A stretch of 64,000 bases of DNA from Gemmatimonadaceae bacterium (GTDB taxonomy: Bacteria; Latescibacterota; UBA2968; UBA8231). Below the pieces are notes generated by a model. The model saw only the letters and a list, made by a program, of their open reading frames with translations. It was not told the origin of the DNA and searched no databases. The stretch spans positions 61,437-125,436 of the forward strand of contig JAPOZM010000074.1 in assembly GCA_026706075.1 (NCBI GenBank), given 5' to 3'. Positions 52,929 to 61,420 of the stretch are shown in pieces (the stretch's first letter is position 1; every line of letters begins with the position of its first letter). Both the position numbers and the translations under genes were made by a program.

Positions 52929-54056
52929 ATGGAGCTGCACCGCAAGTACGGACTGCGCCGCGTGATCAACGCCTGCGGCAAGATGACCCACCTGGGGGGC
53001 GCCATCGTGCTGCCCGAGATCGCCGCGGCGGCGGCCGAGTCGATGCGCCACTTCTTCGTCCTCGACGAGCTGCAGGCCGCGGCCGGCCGCGCCATCGCCG
53101 CCTCCTCCGGCGCCGAGAGCGGCTGCGTCACCGCCTGCAGCGCCGCCGGCATCACCCTCGGCGTGGCCGCCTCGATGACGGGCGCGAACCTGCCCAGAGT
53201 CCTGCAGCTGCCGGACACCACCGGCCTGAAGGACCGGGTGCTGATCCAGAAGGGGCACTGCGTCAACTACGGCCAGCCGGTGACCCAGGCGATCCGCCTG
53301 GCCGGGGCCCGCCCCGTGGAGCTGGGCTCGGTCAACCGCTGCACCGAGGAAGAGCTCGTGGAGGGGCTGTCCGGCGAGGGCGTGACCGCCGTGCTCCACG
53401 TCGAGTCCTTCCACACGGTGCAGTTCGGCTGGGTGCCGCTGGCCCGCGTCGTCGCCCTGGCCCACGAGCACGGCGTGCCCGTCATCGTCGACGGCGCCGC
53501 CCAGGACCTGCGCCTGCGGGGGCTGATCGCCGCCGGCGCCGACCTGGTGATCACCAGCGCCCACAAGTTCCTGTGCGCCACCACCGGCGGCATCGTCGCC
53601 GGGCGCAGGGAGCTGGTGGACGCCGTCTACCTGCAGAACCGCGGCATCGGCCGCCCCATGAAGGCCGGCAAGGAGGCGATCGTCGGCGCCATCGCCGGCC
53701 TGGAGTACCGCGAGGCCGAGGACGTGGACGCCTGGACGGCGGAGCAGGACCGGCGGGTGCGGCGCATCCTCGACCGCCTGGAGCCGGTGCCGGGACTGGC
53801 CCTCGGCGTCGATCCCGACGCCAACGGCTGCCCCTTCTCGCGGGCGCGCCTGACCCCCGACCCCGGGGCCACGGGGCACACGGCCGCCTCCCTGGCCGAG
53901 GCCCTGGCCGAGGGTGATCCCACCGTCGTCGTCCGCGCCCACCACACCGACCGGGGCTACATCTGGCTCGACGCCATCGAGATGACCGACGACGAGATCG
54001 ACTTCACCTGCGACAAGGTGGAGCGGATCCTCACGGGGAAGAGCCCGGCCTCGTGA
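52929..54056 (+). CDS. SelA-like PLP-dependent enzyme
   Basis: 375 residues from ATG 52929. Fold-type-I PLP enzyme of the SelA/D-glucosaminate-6-phosphate ammonia-lyase group: N-terminal 'YGLRRVINACGKMTHLGGAIVLPEI', PLP Asp188 in 'PVIVDGAAQDL', Lys213 in 'SAHKFLCATTGGIVAG'. True SelA makes Sec-tRNA with a longer chain (~460 residues) and a tRNA-binding N-terminal domain that is missing here, and no selB or selC is nearby. A lyase or epimerase role on an amino sugar or amino acid is more likely. It overlaps the SDR gene by four bases (GTGA). Confidence 0.75.
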   Translation: MELHRKYGLRRVINACGKMTHLGGAIVLPEIAAAAAESMRHFFVLDELQAAAGRAIAASSGAESGCVTACSAAGITLGVAASMTGANLPRVLQLPDTTGLKDRVLIQKGHCVNYGQPVTQAIRLAGARPVELGSVNRCTEEELVEGLSGEGVTAVLHVESFHTVQFGWVPLARVVALAHEHGVPVIVDGAAQDLRLRGLIAAGADLVITSAHKFLCATTGGIVAGRRELVDAVYLQNRGIGRPMKAGKEAIVGAIAGLEYREAEDVDAWTAEQDRRVRRILDRLEPVPGLALGVDPDANGCPFSRARLTPDPGATGHTAASLAEALAEGDPTVVVRAHHTDRGYIWLDAIEMTDDEIDFTCDKVERILTGKSPAS

Positions 54057-54793
54057 AGGTCCTGCTCGTGGGCGGCTCCGGCCACGTGGGCACCATCGTC
54101 ACGCCCTACCTGCAACGGGTCCACGAGCTGCGCGTCCTCGACCTGGCGCCGCCGGCCCGCGACGTCGACTTCGTCGAGGGCTCCATCGCCGATCCCGAGG
54201 CCCTGGCCCGGGCCCTGGAAGGCATGGACACCTTCATCACCATGGTCATGAAGGGCGGCCAGGGCGGCTTCACCCGCGACCACACGCCGCAGCTGGCCAT
54301 CGACAACTACACCGTCAACTGCCTCGGCCTGCACCTGCTGCTGCTCACCGCCCACGACCTGGGCCTCCACTGCGGCATCCACACCGGCACCATGAGCCAG
54401 CACCACCGCGGCCGCGACTGGTACCCCGGCGAGGACGACGTCCCCCTCGACGGCCCCAACGTCTACGGCCTCACCAAGGGCCTGGCCGAGGGCATCTGCC
54501 GCTACTTCGCCCGCGAGTTCCGGATGAACCTGGCCGTCTTCCGCATCACCGGGCCGTCGACGCGGGAGCGCTTCATCGAGCGCCGCAACGGCCCGCCCGT
54601 GGCCGGCGTCGTGCCCACCGACGAGGAGGACCTTGCCCGGGCCTACCTGGCCGGCCTCGACTTCGTGCGCGAGGGCCGCGGCCGCTTCGACGCCTTCTTC
54701 ATCGCCGGCGACGAGAGCCACGAGCAGGTCAACCTCTCCAAGGCCCGGGCCCTGCTCGGCTGGGAGCCCAGGGGCCACCTGCTGCTGGGCTGA
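54053..54793 (+). CDS. Extended-type SDR, NAD(P)-dependent sugar epimerase/dehydratase family
   Basis: 246 residues from GTG 54053. Rossmann motif 'VLLVGGSGHVGTIV', active-site 'YGLTKGLAE' (YxxxK), and 'VFRITGPSTRERF' where epimerases have RxxNVYGPRQ. The C-terminal half is short for the family (usually 300 or more). It is translationally coupled to the SelA-like enzyme, so the pair may act on one amino-sugar or polyol substrate. Confidence 0.75.
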   Translation: MKVLLVGGSGHVGTIVTPYLQRVHELRVLDLAPPARDVDFVEGSIADPEALARALEGMDTFITMVMKGGQGGFTRDHTPQLAIDNYTVNCLGLHLLLLTAHDLGLHCGIHTGTMSQHHRGRDWYPGEDDVPLDGPNVYGLTKGLAEGICRYFAREFRMNLAVFRITGPSTRERFIERRNGPPVAGVVPTDEEDLARAYLAGLDFVREGRGRFDAFFIAGDESHEQVNLSKARALLGWEPRGHLLLG

Positions 54794-54804
54794 CGCCCGG
54801 AGGC

Positions 54805-54834
54805 TTGACCCTGTCGAGATCCCCCGGGTAGCTT
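54805..54834 (+). promoter_or_regulatory. Promoter of the thioredoxin-DUF3738-like fusion gene
   Basis: TTGACC (54805-54810), 18 bases, TAGCTT (54829-54834), about 70 bases before ATG 54903, which has a GAAGGAG ribosome site. Confidence 0.5.
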
Positions 54835-54902
54835 CGCCTCAGGATCTCGGCGCCGGGAACGGCCACGCACCTTCGCAACACCTTTCCCCGAAGGAGTCCC
54901 CT

Positions 54903-56006
54903 ATGAGTATTCCAGCCGTTGGCCAACAGGCCCCGCCGATCGAGGTGGGTGAATGGATTGCCGGCCGACCGGAAGGCGAGGATGTCTTTGCCGGCCGGAA
55001 CGTGATCCTCGAGTTCTGGGGGACTCACTGCGGGCCGTGCATCGGCGCCATCCCCCACCTCAACGAGCTCGCCTCCACCTATGGAGGTCCGGAGACCCTG
55101 TTCGTCTCCCTGAGCCCGGAAGACTCGCCCACCATCGAGCGCTTCCTGGAGAAGCGGCCCATCGAGGGCTCGGTCGCCGTCGATCGCGACCGTGCGACCT
55201 TCGACGCCTTTGGGATACGCAGCATTCCCCGCACCCTCATCATCGACGCCAAGGGCCTGCTTCGCTGGCACGGCCATCCCAATCTCTTCACGGCGGAGCT
55301 GCTGGAGACGTTCCTGCGCACGGACCGGGTTCCCGAGGTGGCCGAGCCGGCCGAGGCGCCGGAGACCGTGGCCGTGGAAGCCCGGGATGCTCCCTTCTTC
55401 CTGCGGATCGACCGGAACGCTTCCGACCGCAGGGAGTACGGCTCAGGCCACGGCGACGGACGGTTCGAGGCCGAGTATCACGGGTGCCGGGTGGTGGAGG
55501 TGATCCGCGACTTGCTGGATCACCCCCGCTCCCGGCTCCGGATCGACGGACAGGAGCCGGAGGACCTGTGGGACGTGGAGCTGCGCTCGAACAGCCCCCT
55601 GAAGCCGGAGGCCGCCAGGCAGAGAGCCCTGGACGTCCTCTGCGACCTGGGCGGAATCACGATTCACCGCGCACAGGAAGAGCGGGAAGGCTGGAAGCTG
55701 ACCTGCCGTCAGCCGCGGATGACGGACATGTCGGACCTGGGCGGCGGCATGGGCACGCAAACATCACAGACAGAGTTCACAGGCTCGAACATCACCATCG
55801 ATCAACTCGTCCAGTATCTCGAGAGATCCACGGATGGAGCTTTCTTCAACGAGACTCGGCTGCGGGGGAAGTACGACTTCACACTGCCCCTCGAACCCCT
55901 CGATGAGACACGGCGAGTGCTGGAAGAGGAGTACGGCATCGAGGTCGAGGCCGAGGTGCGGGAAGTGGAGATCGTGACTCTTCGCATCGTCGGCGGCGAC
56001 CGGTAG
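54903..56006 (+). CDS. Thioredoxin-fold protein fused to a DUF3738-like domain
   Basis: 367 residues from ATG 54903. Residues 1-145 are a TlpA/ResA-like thioredoxin with 'WGTHCGPC' (C43, C46) and the cis-Pro segment 'GIRSIPRTLIID'. After a Pro/Glu linker, the second half ends in the arrangement known from soil-bacterial DUF3738 (TIGR03435) proteins: 'TGSNITIDQLVQYLERSTDGAFFNETRLRGKYDFTLPLE'. Members of that family are usually exported, but no signal peptide is visible here. Role unknown; a disulfide or redox function linked to a binding domain is inference. Confidence 0.7.
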   Translation: MSIPAVGQQAPPIEVGEWIAGRPEGEDVFAGRNVILEFWGTHCGPCIGAIPHLNELASTYGGPETLFVSLSPEDSPTIERFLEKRPIEGSVAVDRDRATFDAFGIRSIPRTLIIDAKGLLRWHGHPNLFTAELLETFLRTDRVPEVAEPAEAPETVAVEARDAPFFLRIDRNASDRREYGSGHGDGRFEAEYHGCRVVEVIRDLLDHPRSRLRIDGQEPEDLWDVELRSNSPLKPEAARQRALDVLCDLGGITIHRAQEEREGWKLTCRQPRMTDMSDLGGGMGTQTSQTEFTGSNITIDQLVQYLERSTDGAFFNETRLRGKYDFTLPLEPLDETRRVLEEEYGIEVEAEVREVEIVTLRIVGGDR

Positions 56007-56079
56007 GCACAGGCCACCCCCGCCCCCCGCTCTTCGCCTATATTCCCCGCCCCCCTCACCCGCGGGAGCACCTGCCCAC

Positions 56080-57645
56080 ATGCATCTGCACTGGTTCGAC
56101 TTCCTGATCGTGTTCGTCTACGTGGGCGGCACGATCACCGCCGGCCTGCTGGCGCGCTCGGCGATCCGGGGCATCTCCGACTTCCTCGTCGCCGGCCGCA
56201 GCCTGAAGACACACACGGCCGTGGCCACCATGGTCTCCACCGGCCTCGGCCTGGTGACGGTCATGTATTTCGCCGAGGAGGGCTTCGTCAACGGCTTCTC
56301 GCCCTTCATCCTCGGGGTGATGGCCACCGGCGCCCACATCGTCATCGGCAAGACGGGCTTCCTCGTGAGCCGGCTGCGGCACCTGCGGATCATGACGGTG
56401 CCGGAGATGTACGAGCTCAAGTACTCCCGGGGCGTGCGCCTCCTCGGCGGCTGCATCCTCGGTCTGGCCGGCACCCTCAACATGAGCCTCTTCCCCATCC
56501 TCGGCTCCAAGTTCGTCGTCGGCTTCACCGGCATGCCGGAGAGCTGGACGAACCCGGTGATGATCGCCCTGCTGATCATCGTCGTGTTCTACACCCTCAT
56601 GGGCGGCATGGTCTCGGTGGTGCTCACCGACTTCGCCCAGTTCGTGCTGCTCACCCTCGGTTTCTTCCTCGGCACCTTCTTCATTCTCAATCACCCGGAC
56701 CTGGGCTTCAACTCCATCGTCAGCTCGCTGGAGACGCACAAGGGGTCGGCCGCCTTCGATCCCATCGGCAACCCCTCCTTCGGCTGGTACTTCATCATCT
56801 ACTTCCTGTGCGTCTCCTTCGTGGGCATCGTCTGGCAGCCGGAGATGTCGCGGCCCCTGTCGACCGAGGACGCCCGGGTGGCGCGGCGCATCTTCTGGAT
56901 CCAGGGGATGACCTCGGCCGGCCGCGCCCTGGTGCCCATGTTCTGGGGCGCCGCCGCCTTCGCCTGGACGCGGCTGCCCTCGTACGCCGGCGCCTACGCC
57001 CAGGACGGCCAGTCGGCGGTGCCGGAGATGCTCGGCCAGATCCTGCCCGCCGGCGCCGCGGGGCTGCTTCTGGCGGGCATGTTCGCCGCCTTCATGTCGA
57101 CCCACGACTCCTACCTGCTGGCCTGGAGCGGCGTCATCGTGCGCGACGTCATCTCGCCGATCAAGGCGATGCGCGCCGGCAGCGACCAACAGCGCACCGG
57201 CGACGACACCTGGGGCGGGCTGAGCAGCCGCGAGGAGATCTACTGGACGCGGGCGATCATCATCTGCCTGGCCGTGCTGCTGGCGCTCTTCGGCATCTTC
57301 TTCATCGACCGCCTGCCGGAGACGGCGATGAAGTTCATGTACCTCACCGGCACCATCTACTTCGCCGGCACCGTGGGCACCGTGGTCCTGGGCCTCTACT
57401 GGAAGAAGGCCAACCGCGTCGGCGCCTACTGCGCCCTGGTCCTGGGCGCCACCGGGCCCCTCAACTTCCTGGTCATGAGCTTCTTCCCCGAGCTGGTGCC
57501 CGAGGCCCTGCGCGGCTTCGTGGAGAACTCGAACCTGACCAACTTCTCGAGCCTCATCCTCGGGGGCCTGGGCATGATCGTGGGCTCGCTGCTGACGCAG
57601 AAGAAGTACCCGCCCCGCCACATCGACTTCAGCGACATGGAGTGA
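56080..57645 (+). CDS. Sodium:solute symporter (SSS family)
   Basis: 521 residues with about thirteen membrane helices. Signatures: 'LLARSAIRGISDFLVAGRSLKTHTAVATMVSTGLG', 'LRIMTVPEMYELKYSRGVRLLGG' (the helix-4 motif before 'R.LG'), 'YTLMGGMVSVVLTDFAQFVLL' and 'AAGLLLAGMFAAFMSTHDSYLLAWSGVIVRDVI'. The last carries the Na2-site Ser/Thr region. Substrate not predictable. A 50-residue membrane protein follows two bases after its stop region and may be a partner subunit. Confidence 0.9.
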   Translation: MHLHWFDFLIVFVYVGGTITAGLLARSAIRGISDFLVAGRSLKTHTAVATMVSTGLGLVTVMYFAEEGFVNGFSPFILGVMATGAHIVIGKTGFLVSRLRHLRIMTVPEMYELKYSRGVRLLGGCILGLAGTLNMSLFPILGSKFVVGFTGMPESWTNPVMIALLIIVVFYTLMGGMVSVVLTDFAQFVLLTLGFFLGTFFILNHPDLGFNSIVSSLETHKGSAAFDPIGNPSFGWYFIIYFLCVSFVGIVWQPEMSRPLSTEDARVARRIFWIQGMTSAGRALVPMFWGAAAFAWTRLPSYAGAYAQDGQSAVPEMLGQILPAGAAGLLLAGMFAAFMSTHDSYLLAWSGVIVRDVISPIKAMRAGSDQQRTGDDTWGGLSSREEIYWTRAIIICLAVLLALFGIFFIDRLPETAMKFMYLTGTIYFAGTVGTVVLGLYWKKANRVGAYCALVLGATGPLNFLVMSFFPELVPEALRGFVENSNLTNFSSLILGGLGMIVGSLLTQKKYPPRHIDFSDME

Positions 57646-57648
57646 TCG

Positions 57649-57801
57649 ATGGAATCCGCCACCTGGATCGAGATCTGGAGCTACGTCTTCCTGCTGGCCT
57701 GCGCCTTCTTCTTCGGCACCGTGGCCGTCGTCGCCCTGCGCGGGTTCGGCGACGTGGCCGACATGATCCGGGCCATGATCGCCCGGCGGAGGGAGCCCTG
57801 A
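57649..57801 (+). CDS. Small membrane protein downstream of the symporter
   Basis: 50 residues, ATG 57649 to TGA 57799-57801, four bases after the symporter stop. A single membrane helix ('VFLLACAFFFGTVAVVALRGF') flanked by an N-terminal 'ESATWIEIWSY' and a basic C-terminus 'MIRAMIARRREP'. Its size and position match the small partner proteins that often accompany SSS transporters. Good coding statistics (GC-rich third positions). Confidence 0.6.
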   Translation: MESATWIEIWSYVFLLACAFFFGTVAVVALRGFGDVADMIRAMIARRREP

Positions 57802-57944
57802 TCAGGGGGGCTTGGCGCCGCTCCGGCCGCGGACCTATGCACTGCACGTAGAGCCCACGGCTGCCAGGCACTCCCCATGGATAGGGAAGGGTCCTATGAT
57901 AGCCGCGCGGGGTACCTCGCAAGTCCTTGAGGGCAGGAGTAACG

Positions 57945-58886
57945 TTGCGAATTCTCCTTGTCACCCTGCTGGCTCTTCTGTCGAGCGCCTACGCCCACAT
58001 GGGCGACGAGATCTACCCCATCTACCAGCTCCTCGACGAAGATCTGGACCAGATCGACCTGACCGACGGCAGCGTCGACGACTGGCTCGACGTCCTCGGC
58101 GAGCCTTCGCTGACGGCGGCCGACTTCTACTACCCGTACTCCAGCTACGATCCAACAAACTGCGACAACCGTTTCTGGCTTGGCTGGCACCGCCGCAGCA
58201 GCACCCTCTGGGTCGCCATGGAACGCTTCGATGACATCTACCACAACAACTATGCGGGAGAGATTCTCGAGGCGGGGCTGCCCAAGATGTTTCGCCCTAC
58301 CATGTTTCGTTGGGACTCCTACTTCAGCTTCATGGTCGATGGGGATCACTCCGGCGGCCGCTACCTGTTTGGACGCAACAGTTGCGACGGTTGCACAGTC
58401 GAGGAGACCAAGCTCCTCAACAACCGCCAGGCCCAGCACTATCTGGCCATTGCCGAGACGACGGACGGCCAACACGTGGGCTATGACGGCGCTGGCGAGT
58501 GGGTCACAAGGGAGCCGTACGCCGCCGCCGGGGGCGGCGTCCTCGGCGCGACTCCCGTCCTCTCGGTGACCGAGTTGAAGGTGACCCCTTTCGACGACCT
58601 CGTCTACGACGACGAGGCCGCTTCCGTAGCGTCGGACCTGTATCCCGGCAAGATCATCGGCTTCACCATCAGGACGAAAGACAACGACGCCACCGAGTTC
58701 CCTGATGGAATGGGGGCGGGCGAGTTCCAGTGGCTGTCCGACAGGGTGTCTACTCTCAGCTTGGCCGATCTCTTCGTCGATGGCCTGTTGCTCGGTGCTG
58801 CAGAGGATCCATCCGTCTACGATGGTGACGACGATTCCGCCGTGCAGCCGTCCTCCTGGGCGCGCATCAAGGCGGCCCTGGAATAG
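57945..58886 (+). CDS. P11: exported CBM9-like paralog at a second locus, subtype D
   Basis: 313 residues from TTG 57945, with GGCAGGAG upstream; the longer frame from 57927 lacks a signal-peptide start. Signal 'MRILLVTLLALLSSAYA', then His ('HMGDEIYPIYQL'). It keeps 'LGWHRRSSTLWVAMERFDD', 'FMVDGDHSGGRYLF', 'SCDGCTVEE', 'VTELKVTPFDDL' and the tail 'SSWARIKAALE'. Bases 58071-58199 are identical to 7257-7385 of P7. The middle is closest to the C-terminal half of P1. It begins a two-gene locus about 47 kb from the main array. Confidence 0.7.
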   Translation: MRILLVTLLALLSSAYAHMGDEIYPIYQLLDEDLDQIDLTDGSVDDWLDVLGEPSLTAADFYYPYSSYDPTNCDNRFWLGWHRRSSTLWVAMERFDDIYHNNYAGEILEAGLPKMFRPTMFRWDSYFSFMVDGDHSGGRYLFGRNSCDGCTVEETKLLNNRQAQHYLAIAETTDGQHVGYDGAGEWVTREPYAAAGGGVLGATPVLSVTELKVTPFDDLVYDDEAASVASDLYPGKIIGFTIRTKDNDATEFPDGMGAGEFQWLSDRVSTLSLADLFVDGLLLGAAEDPSVYDGDDDSAVQPSSWARIKAALE

Positions 58887-58912
58887 CCGTCGAGTGGTGG
58901 GGGAGAGACCCG

Positions 58913-59827
58913 ATGCGCCCGTCGCTTTTCTCCCTGCTGGCTCTCCTGCCCCTGGTTCCGGCCGGCGCCGCCCACGCCCACACTGGCGACGAGGTCTACT
59001 TCTTCTACGAACTCCTCGACAAAGACTTGGACCGCATCAGCCTGACCGACGGCAGCGTCGAGGACTGGCTCGAGGTCGTCGCCGAGCCGTCCCTGTTCAC
59101 CTCCGATTTCTGGGAGGGCTCCACCGACTATCCCAGCGATCCGAAGAATCTGGATATCCGCGTCTGGCTCGCGTGGCACCGGAACACCAGTACCCTCTGG
59201 TCGCCGTAGAGGCCTTCGATGATCGCTTCCTCGGATCCCTTGGGGACGGAACGGAGAATTGGGAATCCTGCACCACTTGGGATGCCTGCAGGCCTTCTAC
59301 ATCGACGGCGACCACTCCGGTGGCCGGTATCGGAAGTTCTCTGGCGGGCAACGATGCGGAGGAAAAGCTGGATCTGTTGAACTACCGGCCAAGCGCAAAT
59401 GTACTGGATGCCGATCGACCCGGAGGACCAGTCCCTCCGCTACCCCGGTCTGGCGAGTGGCACACGACGGAGCCTTACGCTGCCGGCGGCGGCGCTGTCG
59501 GCCACAGCCCGGCAACCTGGGTCCTTGAGATGAAGTTGACGCCCTTCGACGACCTCGTCTACAACGACGAGAGCCTCTCCAGAGCCTCAGAGCTGTACCC
59601 AGGCAAGATCATTGGATTCGAGCTCCGACTTTTCGACGCGGACGAGGAACCACCCTTTGTCTCTTCCTTCCCGTAACGTGCTGACGCCCTTGGGACTCAG
59701 CGTCAACACTTTCTCCAGCCATTTCGTCGACGGCCTGCTGGTCGGCGCCGGAGAAGACCCCTCCAGCTACGACGACGCTTCCGCCTTGGCGCCGTCCTCC
59801 TGGGGCCGCATCAAGGCCGCCCTCCGG
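58913..59827 (+). pseudogene. P12: subtype A paralog with many frameshifts and a lost stop
   Basis: ATG 58913 opens a normal signal peptide ('GAAHA', then His). The frame breaks at about 59198 (one G lost, stop at 59207-59209), and again near 59290, 59380-59400, 59450 and 59670. All family segments are still readable in alternating frames ('AFYIDGDHSGGRY', 'MYWMPID', 'EMKLTPFDDL', 'FDADEEPPF', 'FVDGLLVGAGEDP'). The final Arg codon is followed by GTG where siblings have TAG, so the last frame runs on towards the radical SAM gene. The most decayed full-length copy. Confidence 0.85.
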
Positions 59828-59858
59828 GTGCACCCCTGCCCCCACGCCCACCCCCCGC

Positions 59859-59887
59859 TTGCTCCGGTTTCCCCCCTCCCATATACT
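59859..59887 (+). promoter_or_regulatory. Promoter of the radical SAM gene
   Basis: TTGCTC (59859-59864), 17 bases, TATACT (59882-59887), 52 bases before ATG 59939. Confidence 0.55.
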
Positions 59888-59938
59888 GCACACATATTCA
59901 CTACTCTCCGGCGCCCGCGCGAAAGGCAGGCCGCCCCC

Positions 59939-61024
59939 ATGCCCGACCCCGCCACGCCCCGGCCCCCCGGCAAGAGGGGCCGCGCCGCCGGCTTCAACAC
60001 CCCCAACCGCTTCCAGCCCCTGCACCTGGAGCCCGACCCGGCCGAGCCCGGCGAGGAGGGCTTTCAGGAGCGCGTCCCCACCAGCTACCTGATCGACGCC
60101 AGCCGCTCGATCCTGGCCGAGAACGACTCGCCGGACGTCGGCTTCCGCTTCAGCCTCAACCCCTACCGCGGCTGCGAGCACGGCTGCGTCTACTGCTACG
60201 CCAGGCCGACCCACGAGTACCTGGGGTTCTCGGCGGGGCTCGACTTCGAGACCAAGATCCTGGTCAAGGAGCAGGCCCCGGAGCTGCTGGAGGCGGCCCT
60301 GCGCAAGAGGTCGTGGCAGCCCCAGGTGGTGGCCCTGTCGGGCAACACCGACTGCTACCAGCCGGTGGAGCGGCGGCTGCAACTCACGCGGCGGTGCCTG
60401 GAGGTGTTCCTCAGGTTCCGCAACCCCGTGAGCCTGATCACCAAGAACCACCTGGTCACGCGCGATCTCGACATCCTTGAGAGCATGGCGGCCCTCGACC
60501 TGGTGCACGTGACCCTGTCGATCACCAGCCTCGACCGCCGGCTCACGTCGGCCATGGAGCCGCGCACCTCGCGGCCGGAGCGGCGGCTGCAGGCGTTGGA
60601 GGAGCTGTCCCGGGCCGGGGTGCCGGCGGGGGTCAACGTGGCACCCCTGATCCCGGGCCTCAACGACTCCGAGGCCCCCGCCATCCTTTAGGCGGCGGCG
60701 GCTCGGGGGGCGCGCTGGGCCAACTACATCCTGGTGCGCCTGCCGGGGGCCGTGCGGCCCCTGTTCCTGGACTGGCTCCAGCGCCACTACCCGGACCGCG
60801 CGGCCAAGGTCGTGCACCGGCTCGAGGCGGTGCGGGGGGGCCAACTCTCCGACGCCCGCTACGGCCACCGCATGCGCGGCGAGGGGGAGCTGGCGGAGCT
60901 GGTGAGCCGGTTCTTCCAGATCGCCAAGCGGAAGGCGGGGCTGGACGGCCGGGGGCACGAGCTGGCCGTGCATCACTTCCGCCGGCAGGGGCAGGATCAG
61001 CTGGAGCTGTTCGGGGAGGGGTGA
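59939..61024 (+). pseudogene. PA0069-type radical SAM protein interrupted by an in-frame TAG
   Basis: Start ATG 59939. The radical SAM cluster is C79, C83 and C86 in 'CEHGCVYCYARP', followed by 'YLGFSAGLDFETKILVK' as in SplB-like/PA0069 proteins. Codon 251 is TAG (60689-60691) inside 'EAPAIL-stop-AAAA'; relatives have Glu (GAG) at this place. Beyond it the same frame continues without a break to TGA 61022-61024 with the conserved C-terminal part ('ANYILVRLPGAVRPLFLDWLQRHYPDRAAKV', 'GGQLSDARYGHRMRGEGELAELVSRFF'). A single G-to-T change, or a sequencing error, would explain it. Full length would be 361 residues; as read, translation stops after 250. Confidence 0.8.
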
Positions 61025-61420
61025 GGGGAGGCCGCCCGGGCGGACGGCCCGGGGCCTCGACCCGGTCCTGCCTGGCGTCGCAGCTCACACCGGCGGCCGG
61101 GGGCACACGCGCACCAACAGACTCGACACCGGTCTCACGATGGCGCCGAGGTGCTGCCCGCCCTGGCTGCACGATCCGCGTGCTGTCCATCGCCGTACGA
61201 ACGCTTCCTGATGCGGTTCGGCCGCCAGCCGACGGCCCAGGCCCGGCTCAGAGTCACCCGATCGGGTGACGGAAAAATCACCCGATCAGGTGATGCAAAA
61301 TCACCCAATCGGGTGATACCGGACCCGCTGTCCGGTTCGTTCCTTAGGACCAAGGCGAAAAAGGAGGTCACATCCCGCCAAGGGCAGGACGCCTCCGGCT
61401 CCATCAGCCTGAGACTGAAC
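61025..61420. other. Long non-coding stretch with operator-like palindromes
   Basis: Bases 61025-61252 show no convincing gene, RNA or promoter; open frames here are shadows. The palindromes at 61253-61316 are listed separately. An AAAAGGAGG ribosome-site-like run near 61360-61368 has no good start codon behind it; the next in-frame ATG is 61421. Confidence 0.5.
61253..61316. promoter_or_regulatory. Triple palindromic operator array
   Basis: Three copies of a 16-bp palindrome: TCACCCGATCGGGTGA (61254-61269, extending to an 18-bp perfect palindrome 61253-61270), TCACCCGATCAGGTGA (61278-61293) and TCACCCAATCGGGTGA (61301-61316). Start-to-start spacing is 24 and 23 bp, with A-rich linkers. Copies two and three each carry one mismatch. 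Phased palindromes of this length are typical binding sites of a dimeric repressor or activator. It lies 105 bp upstream of the redoxin gene. Confidence 0.7.

Noticed and set aside
52929..54056. SelA and a selenocysteine system
   Set aside because: The protein is short, lacks the N-terminal tRNA-binding domain, and no selB, selC or selD is near.
60689..60691. TAG as a pyrrolysine codon
   Set aside because: TAG is the normal stop of most array genes here, the position is Glu in relatives as recalled, and no pyl genes are present.
61253..61316. The three palindromes as a short CRISPR array
   Set aside because: Units are perfect palindromes of 16 bp with 7-8 bp linkers; too short for spacers and no cas genes.
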